This document shows, in pieces, positions 5,995 to 15,939 of a stretch of DNA of 33,295 nt. Under the pieces are notes generated by a model. That model saw only the letters and a list, made by a program, of their open reading frames with translations, made no database searches and had not been told where the DNA came from. Within the stretch, counting starts at the first letter, position 1. Each line of letters starts with the position of its first letter. The stretch lies in NCBI GenBank assembly GCA_012519705.1, contig JAAYPR010000019.1, positions 1 through 33,295 of the forward strand. The letters run 5' to 3'. A program made the translations under genes and the position numbers. The DNA is from Campylobacteraceae bacterium (GTDB lineage Bacteria; Campylobacterota; Campylobacteria; Campylobacterales; Campylobacteraceae).

Positions 5995-8478
5995 ATGGCA
6001 AGAGTAAAAAGAGTAGAACTAGGCGACAAATCTAACCAAACCACAAATTTTGTTGGCAGAGAAGAGCATCAAGAGCTGTTTTACAAAGCACTTAAAAACA
6101 TAAACGAAACAGAGCATAAAGTTCTTCATTTTTATGGAGTTGGTGGTATCGGTAAATCAAGCCTTCAAAGACGCCTTCAAGAACGCCTTAAAACAGAAAA
6201 AGAGAGTAAAAAAAGCGTTATATACACTCAGATTAATTTCGCTAACCAAGATGTAAGAAAGCCAGCCGAAGCGTTTAGAGTTATAGCTCAAAAATTTAGT
6301 AGTGAGTTTGGAGTGGATTTTAGATATTTCACACTTGCTTATATGATTTATCTTAAAAAAGCGGGAATGCCTATCGTAAAAGAAGCTTTGCCTTTTAAAT
6401 GTGAGACTATTGAAACTTTAAGTGGAATTTTAAATTTTATAGGTGGAGCTGTTGGAGGGCTTTTTCCTTTTGCTACAAAGGGTGTAGAGTATATCTTTAA
6501 AAAAGCAAACGATTTTTTTATAAACAAAAAGATAAAAACAGAATTGGCAAATTTAGGCGAACAAGATTTTAACGAGATAGAAAAAGAACTACCGAGATTT
6601 TTATATCACGATTTAAAAGCTTATAGAGATAAAAACCCAAACACAAAAATAGTTATATTTTTAGATACTTATGAAGCTTTATGGGAAAACGATAGAAAAG
6701 AAGCAAATGATTTAACAAAAGATGAGTGGATTAGAAATTTCATAGACCAAACCAAAAATGTACTTTTTATAACATCTGGTAGAGAAAAACTAAAATGGTT
6801 TGACGATGATAAGGCTTGGGAAAATGACTTAGAGCAGTGCCATATCGAAGGTTTTAGCAAGACTGAAGCTAAGTCTTTCCTTGTGTCTCGCGGGATAGAA
6901 GATGAAAACTTGCAAGATGCTATCTATGAAGGTAGTAGTGGGGTGCCGTTTTATCTTGAGCTTTGTGTGGAAATTTATAGAAGAGATAGCGGTGTAAAGG
7001 CTGAAGAGTTTTCATTAGGCAATGGCGATGAAAGAAAGCTTAGTGATTTGTTTTTAAAATACCTTAATGATAACGAAAACGCAACACTTGAAGCTCTATC
7101 TGTAGCGACATTTTTCAATGAAGATATTTTTAAGCTTCTTATTGGCAAACTAAACACAGGCTATCCAGCAACCAGATTTGATAGATTTACTCAGTTTTCT
7201 TTTATCAGTGAAGATAGTGGTAGGTATTTTATCCACAGCCTTATGAAAGAGACATTATCTAAAAAAGTAAAAAAAGATGATAAAAAAGATGTTATTGAAG
7301 TTTTATCTAAATATTACAACGAAAAACTAGAAAATTTAGATATGAAAAATTTACCTAGTGATATATCTACTATTTTAAACGAAGCGTTTAAGTATAAAAA
7401 AGAGCTTTTAGATTTTGACAAATTGAGTGAGTGGTTTTGGGGTATTTTTACTAAATTTAGCCAATATCGGCTAGATTTTATGCTTTTAGATATATCTTTA
7501 GAATTTGTAGATATACAAAAAGAAACCCTTGGAGAAAACCATTCAGATACAGCGGGTTTTTATAATAATATCGGAGTAATTCATTATAATTTGTGTAATT
7601 TTAAAGAGGCTTTAAAATATCATGAAAAAGCATTAAAGGCAAGAAGGGAAGCTCTTGGAGAAAATCACAAAGATTTAGTAGCTTCTTATGGCAATATCGG
7701 AAATGTTTATTATGGGTTAGGCGATTATAAAGAGGCTTTAAAATATCATGAAAAAGCATTAAATATACAAAAAGAAATCCTAGGAGAAAATAACAAAGAT
7801 ATAGCAACATATTATAATAATATTGGAGTGGTTTATTCTCATTTGGGCAATTACGAAGAGGCTTTGGGATATCATAAAAAAGCATTAAATATACAAAAAG
7901 AAACCATTGGAGAAAATCATCCAGATACAGCAATATCTTACAACAATATCGGGAATGTGTACTATATATTAAATAAACCAACAAGGGCTTTGCGATATTA
8001 TAAGAGAACGTTAAGCATAAGAAAAGAAACCATTGGAGAAAATCATCCAGATACAGCAATATCTTACAACAATATCGGAAATGTGTACTATAGTTTTAAT
8101 AGACTAAAAGAAGCTTTAAAATATCATGAAAAAGCATTAAAGGCAAGAAGAGAAACCATTGGAGAAAATCATCAAGACACAGCAAGCTCATATAATAATA
8201 TTGGAAATGTACACTATAATTCAGGCGACTTAGAAGAAGCTTTAAAATATTATGAAAAGGCATTAAGCATAAAAGAAAGAATCCTTGGAGAAAACCATCT
8301 AAACACAGCGAGCTCTTATAATAATATCGGATTTGTTTATTATGATTTAGGGAACTCAAGAAAGGCTTTAGAGTATTGTAGTAAAGCCTATGAAATATTT
8401 AAAGAAGCCCTTGGAGAAAACCACCCGCAAACACAAAAAGCATTAGAAGTTGTAAAGCTTATAAAGCAAAGAATCTAA
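5995..8478 (+). CDS. STAND-type P-loop NTPase with C-terminal TPR array
   Basis: An 827-residue protein. Residues 19-31 (FVGREEHQELF) and Walker A GVGGIGKSS at 48-56, followed by Walker B VIFLDTYE at about 219-226 and an ITSGRE sensor-like stretch near 260, mark an NB-ARC/STAND ATPase. Residues about 143-163 form a hydrophobic Gly-rich stretch inside the NTPase part. From about residue 505 there are seven full 42-residue TPR units of the kinesin-light-chain (TPR_12) kind, each with a GENHxDTAxSYNNIG motif, and a partial last unit. STAND proteins are switches that oligomerise when their repeats bind a trigger, and several are antiphage sensors. No separate N-terminal effector domain is visible, so its output is unknown. 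Its place behind a CRISPR locus suggests defence, by inference only. Confidence 0.85.
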   Translation: MARVKRVELGDKSNQTTNFVGREEHQELFYKALKNINETEHKVLHFYGVGGIGKSSLQRRLQERLKTEKESKKSVIYTQINFANQDVRKPAEAFRVIAQKFSSEFGVDFRYFTLAYMIYLKKAGMPIVKEALPFKCETIETLSGILNFIGGAVGGLFPFATKGVEYIFKKANDFFINKKIKTELANLGEQDFNEIEKELPRFLYHDLKAYRDKNPNTKIVIFLDTYEALWENDRKEANDLTKDEWIRNFIDQTKNVLFITSGREKLKWFDDDKAWENDLEQCHIEGFSKTEAKSFLVSRGIEDENLQDAIYEGSSGVPFYLELCVEIYRRDSGVKAEEFSLGNGDERKLSDLFLKYLNDNENATLEALSVATFFNEDIFKLLIGKLNTGYPATRFDRFTQFSFISEDSGRYFIHSLMKETLSKKVKKDDKKDVIEVLSKYYNEKLENLDMKNLPSDISTILNEAFKYKKELLDFDKLSEWFWGIFTKFSQYRLDFMLLDISLEFVDIQKETLGENHSDTAGFYNNIGVIHYNLCNFKEALKYHEKALKARREALGENHKDLVASYGNIGNVYYGLGDYKEALKYHEKALNIQKEILGENNKDIATYYNNIGVVYSHLGNYEEALGYHKKALNIQKETIGENHPDTAISYNNIGNVYYILNKPTRALRYYKRTLSIRKETIGENHPDTAISYNNIGNVYYSFNRLKEALKYHEKALKARRETIGENHQDTASSYNNIGNVHYNSGDLEEALKYYEKALSIKERILGENHLNTASSYNNIGFVYYDLGNSRKALEYCSKAYEIFKEALGENHPQTQKALEVVKLIKQRI
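7896..8092 (+). repeat. Near-identical tandem TPR units at DNA level (126-base period)
   Basis: A run of 57 bases starting at 7896 is repeated exactly at 8022, and the match continues beyond a single mismatch (7953 against 8079). The offset is 126 bases, that is one 42-residue TPR unit. Neighbouring units are also clearly related in DNA. Such identity suggests recent duplication or gene conversion and allows change of copy number. Confidence 0.85.
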
Positions 8479-8600
8479 TACGAATAAAACCAACCTAGGA
8501 GCATTATTTTAAACATTAAGACAATCTTAAATCATAATAAGCTAAAATTAGCCTTGGTTCTTTTGCTGTATAAAAGACAAAATGGTAAAAAAGGAAAAAA

Positions 8601-10430
8601 ATGAGCGAGATAATCGCATACAAACTAAACGGCGAAATCATCGACACTCAAAGTATCGATGCAAAAGCTAGCAAAGAAAGTGCCGAGCCTATCTACTATG
8701 ATGATAGTGAAGATGCACTTGAAGTTATAAGGCACTCAGCAGCTCACATAATGGCAGAAGCTATTTTGGAGCTTTATCCAGACGCTAAGTTTTTCGTAGG
8801 ACCTGCGATAGAAGATGGGTTTTACTATGATTTTAGAGCTTTTAAAGAAGACGGCAGTAAAATCGGCGAGAGTGACTTAAAAGAGATAGAAGATAAGATG
8901 AAAGAGCTTATCAAAGCTAAAGCCCCGCTAACAAAAACAGTTTTTACAAAGCAAGAAGTTAGTGAGAGATTTAAAAACGATGATTTAAAACAAGAAGTAT
9001 TAAAACGCATTCCCGAAGGCGAGGTGAGTATCTACTCACAGGGTAAATTTGAAGATATCTGTAGAGGACCACACGTTCCAGATAGTAGATATGTAAGGTT
9101 TTTCAAACTTACAAGAGTTGCCGGAGCATACCTTGGCGGTGATGAAAAAAGAGAGATGCTAACTAGAATTTACGGCACCGCTTTCGCTACAAGAGAGAGC
9201 TTAAACGAGCATGTTAAAATGCTTGAAGAAGCTAAAAAAAGAGACCATAGAAAACTTGGCAACGAGATGCGTCTTTTTACCTTTGATGAAGAAATCGGAG
9301 CTGGACTTCCTATCTGGCTACCAAATGGTGCAAGACTAAGATCAAAGCTTGAAAAAGCACTTTTTAAAGTCCATAGAAAAAGAGGCTATGAGCCAGTTCG
9401 CGGACCAGAAATCCTAAAGTCTGATGCGTGGAAAATTTCAGGACACTACTACAACTACAAAGAAAATATGTACTTTACACAAGTTGAAGACCAAGAGTAT
9501 GGCATCAAGCCGATGAACTGTGTAGGACATGTGAAAATTTATCAAAGCGACATTAGAAGTTATAGAGACTTACCACTTAAGTTTTTTGAATACGGCGTAG
9601 TTCATAGACATGAAAGAAGTGGGACAATGCATGGGCTTTTTAGAGTTCGTGAGTTTACGCAAGATGATGCTCATATTTTCTGTAGACAAGATCAAATCAA
9701 AGAGAACATTTTAGAAATTTTAGATTTTGTTGAGAAAGTTATGGATATTTTTGGCTTTACTTATGATATGGAAATTTCAACTCGCCCTGAAAAAGCCATC
9801 GGAGATGTGGAAGTCTGGGACGTAGCGACAAAAGCACTAAAAGAAGCTTTGGATGAAAAAGGTGCAAGTTACGGCATAGATGAAGGTGGCGGGGCATTTT
9901 ATGGTCCAAAGATAGATATCAAAATAACAGACGCACTAAAGAGAAAATGGCAGTGCGGGACTATACAGGTGGACTTTAACCTGCCTGAGAGGTTTGACTT
10001 AAGTTATATAGATGAAAACAACGAGAAAAAACGTCCTGTTATGATACATAGGGCGATTTTAGGAAGCTTTGAGAGATTTATAGGAATTTTAGTAGAGCAT
10101 ACTGCTGGCGAGCTTCCGTTTTTCATCGCTCCAACAAATGTTAGCATTATCCCGATAAGCGACGCTCACGTGGAGTATGCAAAAGAGATAGCTAGCGAGC
10201 TTATGGAACTTGAAGTTGACGCTGAAATTTTATCTAAAAATGAGACTTTAAATAAAAGGATAAGAACAGCAGAAAAAGCTCACGTTCCTATGATTTTAGT
10301 TATTGGTGACAACGAGGTTGAAAACAGAAGTGTTGCCCTAAGAAATAGAAGGGCTAGAGAAAAATCCGACATGAGTTTGGATGAGTTTATCAAATTTATT
10401 AAGGAGAAACTTGATGAGGTGCATTTTTGA
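8601..10430 (+). CDS. thrS: Threonyl-tRNA synthetase
   Basis: A 609-residue class II aminoacyl-tRNA synthetase, normal length for Campylobacter. It charges tRNA-Thr in the cytoplasm. The N-terminal editing domain shows HSAAH at 45-49 and CRGPH near 154-158, which remove mischarged serine. The catalytic domain has the zinc-binding Cys in MNCVGH near 306, motif 2 ([20 protein letters not shown]) and motif 3 ([13 protein letters not shown]). The C-terminal anticodon-binding domain follows. The TGS domain at the start is short. The ribosome binding site is AAAAAAGGAAAAAA. The stop overlaps the infC start (TTGA). Confidence 0.98.
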   Translation: MSEIIAYKLNGEIIDTQSIDAKASKESAEPIYYDDSEDALEVIRHSAAHIMAEAILELYPDAKFFVGPAIEDGFYYDFRAFKEDGSKIGESDLKEIEDKMKELIKAKAPLTKTVFTKQEVSERFKNDDLKQEVLKRIPEGEVSIYSQGKFEDICRGPHVPDSRYVRFFKLTRVAGAYLGGDEKREMLTRIYGTAFATRESLNEHVKMLEEAKKRDHRKLGNEMRLFTFDEEIGAGLPIWLPNGARLRSKLEKALFKVHRKRGYEPVRGPEILKSDAWKISGHYYNYKENMYFTQVEDQEYGIKPMNCVGHVKIYQSDIRSYRDLPLKFFEYGVVHRHERSGTMHGLFRVREFTQDDAHIFCRQDQIKENILEILDFVEKVMDIFGFTYDMEISTRPEKAIGDVEVWDVATKALKEALDEKGASYGIDEGGGAFYGPKIDIKITDALKRKWQCGTIQVDFNLPERFDLSYIDENNEKKRPVMIHRAILGSFERFIGILVEHTAGELPFFIAPTNVSIIPISDAHVEYAKEIASELMELEVDAEILSKNETLNKRIRTAEKAHVPMILVIGDNEVENRSVALRNRRAREKSDMSLDEFIKFIKEKLDEVHF

Positions 10431-10942
10431 GTAGAGAAAAAGTTGTATATCTAAATGAAGATATTCGTGCAAAAGAGGTTAGGTGTGTTGGAGATGATGG
10501 CGAGGTTTATGGCATCATCTCAAGAGAAGAAGCTCTTGAGATAGCTGCAAGAGAAGGGGTTGACTTAGTTCTAATCGCTCCTGATGCAAAGCCACCAGTT
10601 TGTAAAGTTATGGACTATGGCAAATTCCGCTATCAACAAGAAAAAAAGCAAAAAGAAGCTAGAAAAAAGCAAAAAACTATCGACATAAAAGAGATAAAAC
10701 TCTCAGCTAAAATAGCTCAAAACGACGTTAACTACAAAGTTAAACAAGCGATTGAGTTTTTAGAGAGTGGAAAACACGTTAGATTTAGAGTGTTTCTAAA
10801 AGGACGTGAGATGGGAAACCCTGAAGTTGGAGTTGAGCTTTTAAACAATGTCTATGAGATAGTCAAGGACCACTGTGATAAAGATGGTGAGCCGAGATTT
10901 GAAGGTAGATATGTAAATATGCTTGTCACACCTAAGAAATAA
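10427..10942 (+). CDS. infC: Translation initiation factor IF-3
   Basis: A 171-residue protein with the whole IF-3 pattern: [21 protein letters not shown] at the start (N-domain), [16 protein letters not shown], a Lys-rich linker, then the C-domain ([23 protein letters not shown]). It keeps the 30S subunit free and checks start-codon pairing. The start is TTG at 10427, inside the thrS stop (TTGA). The frame is closed by a stop at 10415 and no ATG or GTG is available, so a non-ATG start is required. GAGGT six bases before it can serve as ribosome binding site. Rare start codons on infC are known to allow IF-3 self-control in other bacteria, and that may apply here. Confidence 0.96.
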   Translation: MSREKVVYLNEDIRAKEVRCVGDDGEVYGIISREEALEIAAREGVDLVLIAPDAKPPVCKVMDYGKFRYQQEKKQKEARKKQKTIDIKEIKLSAKIAQNDVNYKVKQAIEFLESGKHVRFRVFLKGREMGNPEVGVELLNNVYEIVKDHCDKDGEPRFEGRYVNMLVTPKK

Positions 10943-10954
10943 TCTACTATTATT

Positions 10955-10981
10955 ACAGCCTGCTCTGCTTGGGCGGGCTGT
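10955..10981 (+). terminator. Hairpin after infC, possible terminator
   Basis: ACAGCCTGC pairs with GCGGGCTGT over nine pairs with one G-T wobble and a nine-base loop, 12 bases after the infC stop. The following sequence lacks a solid T-run, so termination here may be weak or Rho-aided. Confidence 0.5.
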
Positions 10982-11078
10982 AGCCTTCATAAATAAAACT
11001 AAATAAATATTCAAAAAATTATAAATTAATTTCAAACAAAACTAAGCTATAAAATGAACTTATAGTGATAAATTTCGT

Positions 11079-11084
11079 TATAAT
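11079..11084 (+). promoter_or_regulatory. Probable -10 box (TATAAT) of the dms operon
   Basis: TATAAT in the context CGTTATAATGT lies 35 bases before the dmsA start, in a gap of 176 bases behind infC. No clear -35 box is visible. I saw no confident binding site for an anaerobic regulator. Confidence 0.6.
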
Positions 11085-11118
11085 GTAGCTTTCAAATTAC
11101 TTAAGAAAAGGGGATAAT

Positions 11119-13506
11119 TTGCAAGTTAATAGACGAAATTTTTTAAAGCTTAGTGGACTAACTAGTGCTTATATGATGACTGCAACAGCAGATGAGCTAA
11201 ACCCGCTAAAATCAGACGAAGAAAAGACTTTCATTGGCAACTGCCCAGTAAACTGCGGTAGTAAATGTGTGCTAAAAGCTCACGTAAAAGACGGTGTTAT
11301 AACTCATATGACAACGGACGACACAGGCAACGATAAAAACTATGTTGAAAGACAAGTAAGAGCCTGCCTTAGAGGACGTTCGACAAGATATAGACACTAC
11401 AACCCAAACAGAGTTATCTATCCTCTAAAAAGAGTTGGCAAAAGAGGCGAGGGTAAATTTGAGAGAATCAGCTGGGAACAAGCTCTTAGCGAAATCGCTA
11501 CAAAAATGAACGAAATCAAAGCAAAATACGGCAACGAAGCATTCTACAACCCTTACGGAACAGGAACTATCGGCTCAATCATGGCTGGCTGGATAGATGG
11601 AAGCTTCCATAGACTTCTTTCTGTTTATGGTGGATACCTAAGATATCACAATGACTACTCAACAGGTCAAATTTATAACGGATTTGACTGCTTTTACGGC
11701 TCATTCCCAGCTTCAGACATAGAAAACGCAGCTCATGCACAGCTTGTAGTTCTCTTTGGCACAAACCCAGGCGAGACAAGACTAGGTGGTGGAAGCACAG
11801 GATACTCATACCATGAAATAGCTAGAAGAGGTAACGCAAGAGTTATCTGTATCGACCCAAGATATACTGATACTATGGTAGGAATAGCTGATGAGTGGAT
11901 ACCAATCGCTCCTGGAACAGACGCAGCTCTAGTAGCAGGTCTAGCGTATGTGATGATAAAAGAGAATTTATACGATAAAGAGTTTATGGACAAATACACT
12001 ATTGGCTTTAGTAGAGAGACTCTTCCAGAAGGTGCACCTGAAGATGGCTCATATATGGACTATGTTTTAGGAACTGGATATGATAAAACTCCAAAAACCC
12101 CAGAATGGGCGGAGAGCATCACAAGAATTCCAGCCTCAAGGATAGTAAAACTTGCTCGTGAAATAGCAAGTGCAAAACCGTGCTTTATAGAGCAAGGTTG
12201 GGGGCCTCAAAGACACGCAAACGGAGAGCAACTAAGTAGAGCTATCGCAACACTTTCATGTATGACTGGAAACGTGGGAATTTTAGGTGGAAACACAGGT
12301 GGTTTTGCAACAGTAAGCAGTGGGGCGTATGGCGTAACAACTCTTCCTATGGATAACCCAGTTAAAACTTCGGTTCCATGTTTCTTATGGTATGAGGGAA
12401 TCAGACTAGGCGAGAAGATGAACGCAGTTGAGCACGGTGTAAGAGGGGCTGAACATTTAAAAGTTCCTATTAAGATGATGCTAAACACAGCTGGAAACTG
12501 TCTAACAAACCAGCACGCTGACATCAAAAAAACAGCTAAAATTTTAGAAGATGACTCTTTATGTGAACTAATCGTTGAGATAAACATCATGAGAACTCAC
12601 TCTAACTCATACGCAGACTATATCCTGCCAAGTGCTTTAAGCTTTGAGCAAAACGACATCTCAACAACCGGAGCTATGAGTACAAGACCTTACTTTATCT
12701 ACTGCCAAAAAGCGATTGAGCCAGTTGGCGAGTGTCTGCCTGCTTATGAAATTTGTAGAAGATTAGCAAACAAACTTGGCGGAAGTGAGCTAGAGCAGAA
12801 ATTTACAGAAGGCAAAACGCAAGAAGAGTGGCTAGAGTGGATATATGAAGATACTAAGAAAAACTATCCAGACGTTGGACTTCCAAGCTTTGCGGAAATC
12901 AAAGAAAAAGGGCTTTGGAAATCGCCGGTTCTAAAAGAGCCACTAGTTGCTTTAAAAGAGTTCCGTGATGACCCAGTAAAAAATCCTTTAAACACTCCAA
13001 CAGGAAAGATTGAAATTTACTCAACTAAACTAGCTGAGATGAAAAAAACGTGGAAACTTTTACCAGGTCAGCAAATCGAACCAGTGCCGGTGTTTGAAGA
13101 TGTGTTAATGGGAGCAAGAGACCCTATGAGAAAAAAATATCCACTTCAGTTCTTTGGATACCACTACAAAGGTAGAGCACACTCAAGTTTCTGGGACAGT
13201 CCAGCTGTCAGAGAGATAAACCCACAAGAAATTTGGATAAGCAACTTTGATGCTAAAAAACGCGGTATAAAAACAGGCGATGAGGTAATAGTTGAAAACC
13301 ATATCGGCACTATGAAAGGTATAGCAAAAGTTACATCAAGGATAATGCCAGGAACCGGCGCAACCTACCAAGGTGCATGGGCGAAATATGACAAAGACGG
13401 CGTTGATATCGGAGGATGTATAAATACCCTAACTTCAGACCAGCCAACAGCGATCGCTAAAGGAAACGGCGTTCATTCTGTTTTAGTAGAGATAAGAAAG
13501 GCATAA
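11119..13506 (+). CDS. dmsA: Molybdopterin oxidoreductase DmsA (DMSO/TMAO-type reductase), Tat-exported
   Basis: A 795-residue catalytic subunit of the DMSO reductase family. The N-terminus has a twin-arginine signal (RRNFLKLSGL at 5-14), so the folded enzyme faces the periplasm. A [4Fe-4S] site is formed by C42, C46, C50 and C83. DYSTGQIYNG near 179-188 contains the Ser expected to bind molybdenum in DmsA-type enzymes. The C-terminal pterin-binding part ends with VDIGGCINTLTSDQPTAIAKG, very close to E. coli DmsA. The start is TTG at 11119 after AAAAGGGG. It heads a dmsABCD operon for respiration with S- or N-oxides. The exact substrate cannot be fixed from sequence. Confidence 0.95.
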   Translation: MQVNRRNFLKLSGLTSAYMMTATADELNPLKSDEEKTFIGNCPVNCGSKCVLKAHVKDGVITHMTTDDTGNDKNYVERQVRACLRGRSTRYRHYNPNRVIYPLKRVGKRGEGKFERISWEQALSEIATKMNEIKAKYGNEAFYNPYGTGTIGSIMAGWIDGSFHRLLSVYGGYLRYHNDYSTGQIYNGFDCFYGSFPASDIENAAHAQLVVLFGTNPGETRLGGGSTGYSYHEIARRGNARVICIDPRYTDTMVGIADEWIPIAPGTDAALVAGLAYVMIKENLYDKEFMDKYTIGFSRETLPEGAPEDGSYMDYVLGTGYDKTPKTPEWAESITRIPASRIVKLAREIASAKPCFIEQGWGPQRHANGEQLSRAIATLSCMTGNVGILGGNTGGFATVSSGAYGVTTLPMDNPVKTSVPCFLWYEGIRLGEKMNAVEHGVRGAEHLKVPIKMMLNTAGNCLTNQHADIKKTAKILEDDSLCELIVEINIMRTHSNSYADYILPSALSFEQNDISTTGAMSTRPYFIYCQKAIEPVGECLPAYEICRRLANKLGGSELEQKFTEGKTQEEWLEWIYEDTKKNYPDVGLPSFAEIKEKGLWKSPVLKEPLVALKEFRDDPVKNPLNTPTGKIEIYSTKLAEMKKTWKLLPGQQIEPVPVFEDVLMGARDPMRKKYPLQFFGYHYKGRAHSSFWDSPAVREINPQEIWISNFDAKKRGIKTGDEVIVENHIGTMKGIAKVTSRIMPGTGATYQGAWAKYDKDGVDIGGCINTLTSDQPTAIAKGNGVHSVLVEIRKA

Positions 13507-13508
13507 TA

Positions 13509-14171
13509 ATGAGTAAAATAAATAAAGATGAACAATTTGGATTTATGATAGACCAAAGCAGATGTGTAGGTTGTAGAACTTGCCAAATGGCTTGTAAAGA
13601 CGGCAGAGATAGACCAGTTGGTGTAAACTTTAGAAGAGTTTATGAGTATGAGGGTGGTGGATATAGTATGGATGAAAACGGAACTATCATCTCAAATGAC
13701 GTTTTTGCTTACTATTCATCAATTAGCTGTAACCACTGCACCGACCCAGCTTGCATAAAAGCATGCCCAACTGGTGCTATGATGAAAACAAGATATGGCA
13801 TAGTTATGGTAAATGATAAAATGTGTGTTGGCTGTAAAGCGTGTGCTATGGCTTGTCCTTACGGTGCACCACAGTTTAACAAAGCAGAAAAACATATGAA
13901 CAAATGTGATGGCTGTATAGATAGGATTGATGAAGGACTTGATCCATTCTGTGTTGCATCATGTCCGTTTAGAGCATTAGAGTGGGGAAATATAGCAGAC
14001 TTAAGAGCAGAACATGGCTTTTTAGCAAGTGTAGCACCACTTATTGATGAGAGTGCAACTCTTCCAAACTTAGTAGTAAAACCTGAGAAAAACACAAGAA
14101 AGAGTGGAAACAGAGACGGTGTTATGCACTTACCACATAGTTATCAAGGAGTAAAAGATGACATTATTTAA
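13509..14171 (+). CDS. dmsB: DmsB iron-sulfur electron-transfer subunit
   Basis: A 220-residue ferredoxin-like protein with four [4Fe-4S] cysteine clusters: CVGCRTCQMAC at 19-29, CNHCTDPACIKACP, CVGCKACAMACP, and CDGC with a later CVASCP. It passes electrons from the membrane subunit DmsC to DmsA. It has no export signal of its own and is expected to travel with DmsA. The start is two bases after the dmsA stop, and the end overlaps dmsC by 14 bases. Confidence 0.96.
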   Translation: MSKINKDEQFGFMIDQSRCVGCRTCQMACKDGRDRPVGVNFRRVYEYEGGGYSMDENGTIISNDVFAYYSSISCNHCTDPACIKACPTGAMMKTRYGIVMVNDKMCVGCKACAMACPYGAPQFNKAEKHMNKCDGCIDRIDEGLDPFCVASCPFRALEWGNIADLRAEHGFLASVAPLIDESATLPNLVVKPEKNTRKSGNRDGVMHLPHSYQGVKDDII

Positions 14172-15003
14172 TATTATAGCTCACGAAATTCCACTTCTGT
14201 TTTTTACAGTATTTGCTCAAGCTGTTATAGGGCTGATTTTTGTCTATACGCCAGCTTACTGGAAAGGTTATAAGACGGATTTAAAAAGATTTGGTCTTTT
14301 TACAACCATAGCTATGGGTCTTGCTATCCTTCCATCAGTTTTCCACCTTGGCGACATCACTCACTCACTAAACTTTATAAGAAGAATGGGTGTGTTTTAT
14401 GCAAACAATGAGTGGCATATAGGCTGGATGAATAACGAAGTAGCATTTGCAGGATTAGTTGTACTTTTTGGTGGACTACTTTGGCTAAAAGAAAAAAGAG
14501 TGTTTTTACATCTTGCTCTAGCGTGCGGGATACTATGTATATTTTTCATGGCAGGAGCGTATGGAAGTATGCAAAAAACTGTTACAACTTGGAGATTTGA
14601 TATAACACTACTCTCTTTTTACTCATCAATGTTTTTCCTAGGTGGACTTATGTATCACACTTTCTTTGCTCAAAGTGAGCATGAAGAGAAAATGGCATTC
14701 TTAGTAGGACTATTTGGTGGTGGACTACTACTAGTATCAATAGTTTTCCAAACTCTACATTTAGGAAATGTCCAAGTAGCAGGCATCATCAACCCATTTG
14801 ACCTACTAAAAGGAAACTATGCTAAGTTTATCTTTGGTGGGGCACTTTTAGTTGGTGCTTCTATGATAATTTGGTATATCAACAACTATCTAAGAAAGAA
14901 ATGCTACATAGCATCGGCACTAGCTTTAATACTAGGAACATTAGGTGTGCTAGCTATTAGAGCGATATTCTACGGACTTGTAAATACGCATGTTATGTTA
15001 TAG
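14158..15003 (+). CDS. dmsC: DmsC membrane anchor, quinol-oxidising subunit
   Basis: A 281-residue hydrophobic protein with about eight membrane helices, for example around 10-30, 45-60, 95-110, 118-135, 150-168, 183-200, 222-240 and 247-270. It is the DmsC-type anchor that oxidises menaquinol and feeds DmsB. It starts inside the end of dmsB after a Shine-Dalgarno sequence (AAGGAGT), and its end overlaps the chaperone gene by 14 bases, so the four genes are tightly coupled. Confidence 0.92.
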   Translation: MTLFNIIAHEIPLLFFTVFAQAVIGLIFVYTPAYWKGYKTDLKRFGLFTTIAMGLAILPSVFHLGDITHSLNFIRRMGVFYANNEWHIGWMNNEVAFAGLVVLFGGLLWLKEKRVFLHLALACGILCIFFMAGAYGSMQKTVTTWRFDITLLSFYSSMFFLGGLMYHTFFAQSEHEEKMAFLVGLFGGGLLLVSIVFQTLHLGNVQVAGIINPFDLLKGNYAKFIFGGALLVGASMIIWYINNYLRKKCYIASALALILGTLGVLAIRAIFYGLVNTHVML

Positions 15004-15586
15004 TTTTTGTGCTGGTTTTTTCGCACAAATTTTTTACACGGCAAATGAGAGGCTTTTTGAGAAGATAAAAAGCCTTGATTTGCCAAATAACTACTTTTAT
15101 GATAGAGAGAGCGAGAGCCTTAAAAAAGGGCTTTCGCTACTCTCAAAGCCATGTGAGTTTAGGGACGTGACGGCTGACTTTACAAGGCTTTTTATAGCAG
15201 ACTTGGGTGGGACAAAAGCTCCGCCGTTTGCATCATTTTATTATTCAACTGGTGAGCCTGAAATTTATGGCAAAAACTCTATGAAAGTTTCTAAAAAATA
15301 TCAAGAAAATGGCTTTAACTCTTACTTCATAGACTTACCAGCAGACGCGGTTGCAAACGAACTTCTATTTTTAGAGTTTGCTTTTAAAAATGAAAATGAA
15401 GAGCTTGCAAAAGAGTTTTTAAAAGAAGAAATTTTGCCTTATGCTTTTAAATTTAGCCAAGATATCATAAAATATGCAGATACTTCTTATTATCAAGCTT
15501 TTGGATATCTTTTTAAGGACTATCTAAATTTACTCAAAGAGAAATTTGAATTAAAACCTAGCAAAAGATATATAAATTCAGTTTAA
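14990..15586 (+). CDS. dmsD: TorD/DmsD-family chaperone for DmsA
   Basis: A 198-residue, mostly helical cytoplasmic protein of the TorD/DmsD/NarJ type, which binds the Tat signal of the catalytic subunit and holds export until molybdopterin is inserted. The family-like features are the EFRDVTADFTRLFI and PPFASFYYSTGEPEIYG stretches in the first half and an Glu/Leu-rich second half. It starts inside the end of dmsC and lacks a strong ribosome binding site, so it is likely translated by coupling. It closes the dms operon. Confidence 0.88.
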   Translation: MLCYSFCAGFFAQIFYTANERLFEKIKSLDLPNNYFYDRESESLKKGLSLLSKPCEFRDVTADFTRLFIADLGGTKAPPFASFYYSTGEPEIYGKNSMKVSKKYQENGFNSYFIDLPADAVANELLFLEFAFKNENEELAKEFLKEEILPYAFKFSQDIIKYADTSYYQAFGYLFKDYLNLLKEKFELKPSKRYINSV

Positions 15587-15602
15587 ATAAAACTTTTTTT
15601 GA

Positions 15603-15608
15603 TATAAT
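15603..15608 (+). promoter_or_regulatory. -10 box (TATAAT) of rpmI
   Basis: TATAAT follows a run of T and GA (TTTTTTTGATATAATC), the typical Campylobacter sigma70 form with extended upstream T-tract. Start of transcription would be near 15615, and the rpmI ATG is at 15641 behind AAAGGATTAGT. Confidence 0.7.
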
Positions 15609-15640
15609 CAACGCTTACTTTAAATTTATAAAGGATTAGT

Positions 15641-15832
15641 ATGCCAAAGATGAAATCTGTTCGTGGTGCAGCTAAACGTTTTAAAGTAGGCAAAAATAAG
15701 ATAAAAAGAGGCTCAGCTTTCAGAAGCCATATCTTAACTAAAAAGTCTCAAAAACGCAAAAGAGATCTCAGACAAGAACAACACGTTCACAAGTCTGACG
15801 AAAAAGCTGTAAGAAGTATGCTTGCTATGTAA
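15641..15832 (+). CDS. rpmI: Ribosomal protein bL35
   Basis: A 63-residue, strongly basic protein with the bL35 pattern [17 protein letters not shown] and the later [15 protein letters not shown]. It is part of the 50S subunit. It is followed by rplT as usual, but infC, which commonly precedes it in other bacteria, lies 4.7 kb away behind thrS. Confidence 0.97.
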   Translation: MPKMKSVRGAAKRFKVGKNKIKRGSAFRSHILTKKSQKRKRDLRQEQHVHKSDEKAVRSMLAM

Positions 15833-15870
15833 TTTAGCAAGAGAAAAAAGTTTTTGATATAAAATCATTC

Positions 15871-15920
15871 AAACTCCCCTAAATTTTAGGAATTTTAGGG
15901 CAAGATCCGTAGCGGACGCC
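15871..15920 (+). promoter_or_regulatory. Structured leader between rpmI and rplT
   Basis: The 107-base gap holds an imperfect palindrome (CCCCTAAATT then AATTTTAGGG, 15877-15900) and directly after it a perfect TCCG-TAG-CGGA hairpin at 15906-15916. A possible -10-like GATATAAAAT lies just upstream, at 15856-15865. L20 represses its own operon through leader RNA in other bacteria, so a control role is plausible but not shown. Confidence 0.45.
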
Positions 15921-15939
15921 AAAATTTAAAAGGATAAAT

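Noticed and set aside
7601-8359. Two minus-strand frames with repeated LCLDDFLQWFLF-like sequence
   Set aside because: They mirror the tandem TPR repeats of the STAND gene on the plus strand; the repetition comes from the real gene.
11579-12590. Minus-strand frames inside dmsA
   Set aside because: Shadows of a clearly conserved gene, with no ribosome binding sites and no recognisable products.
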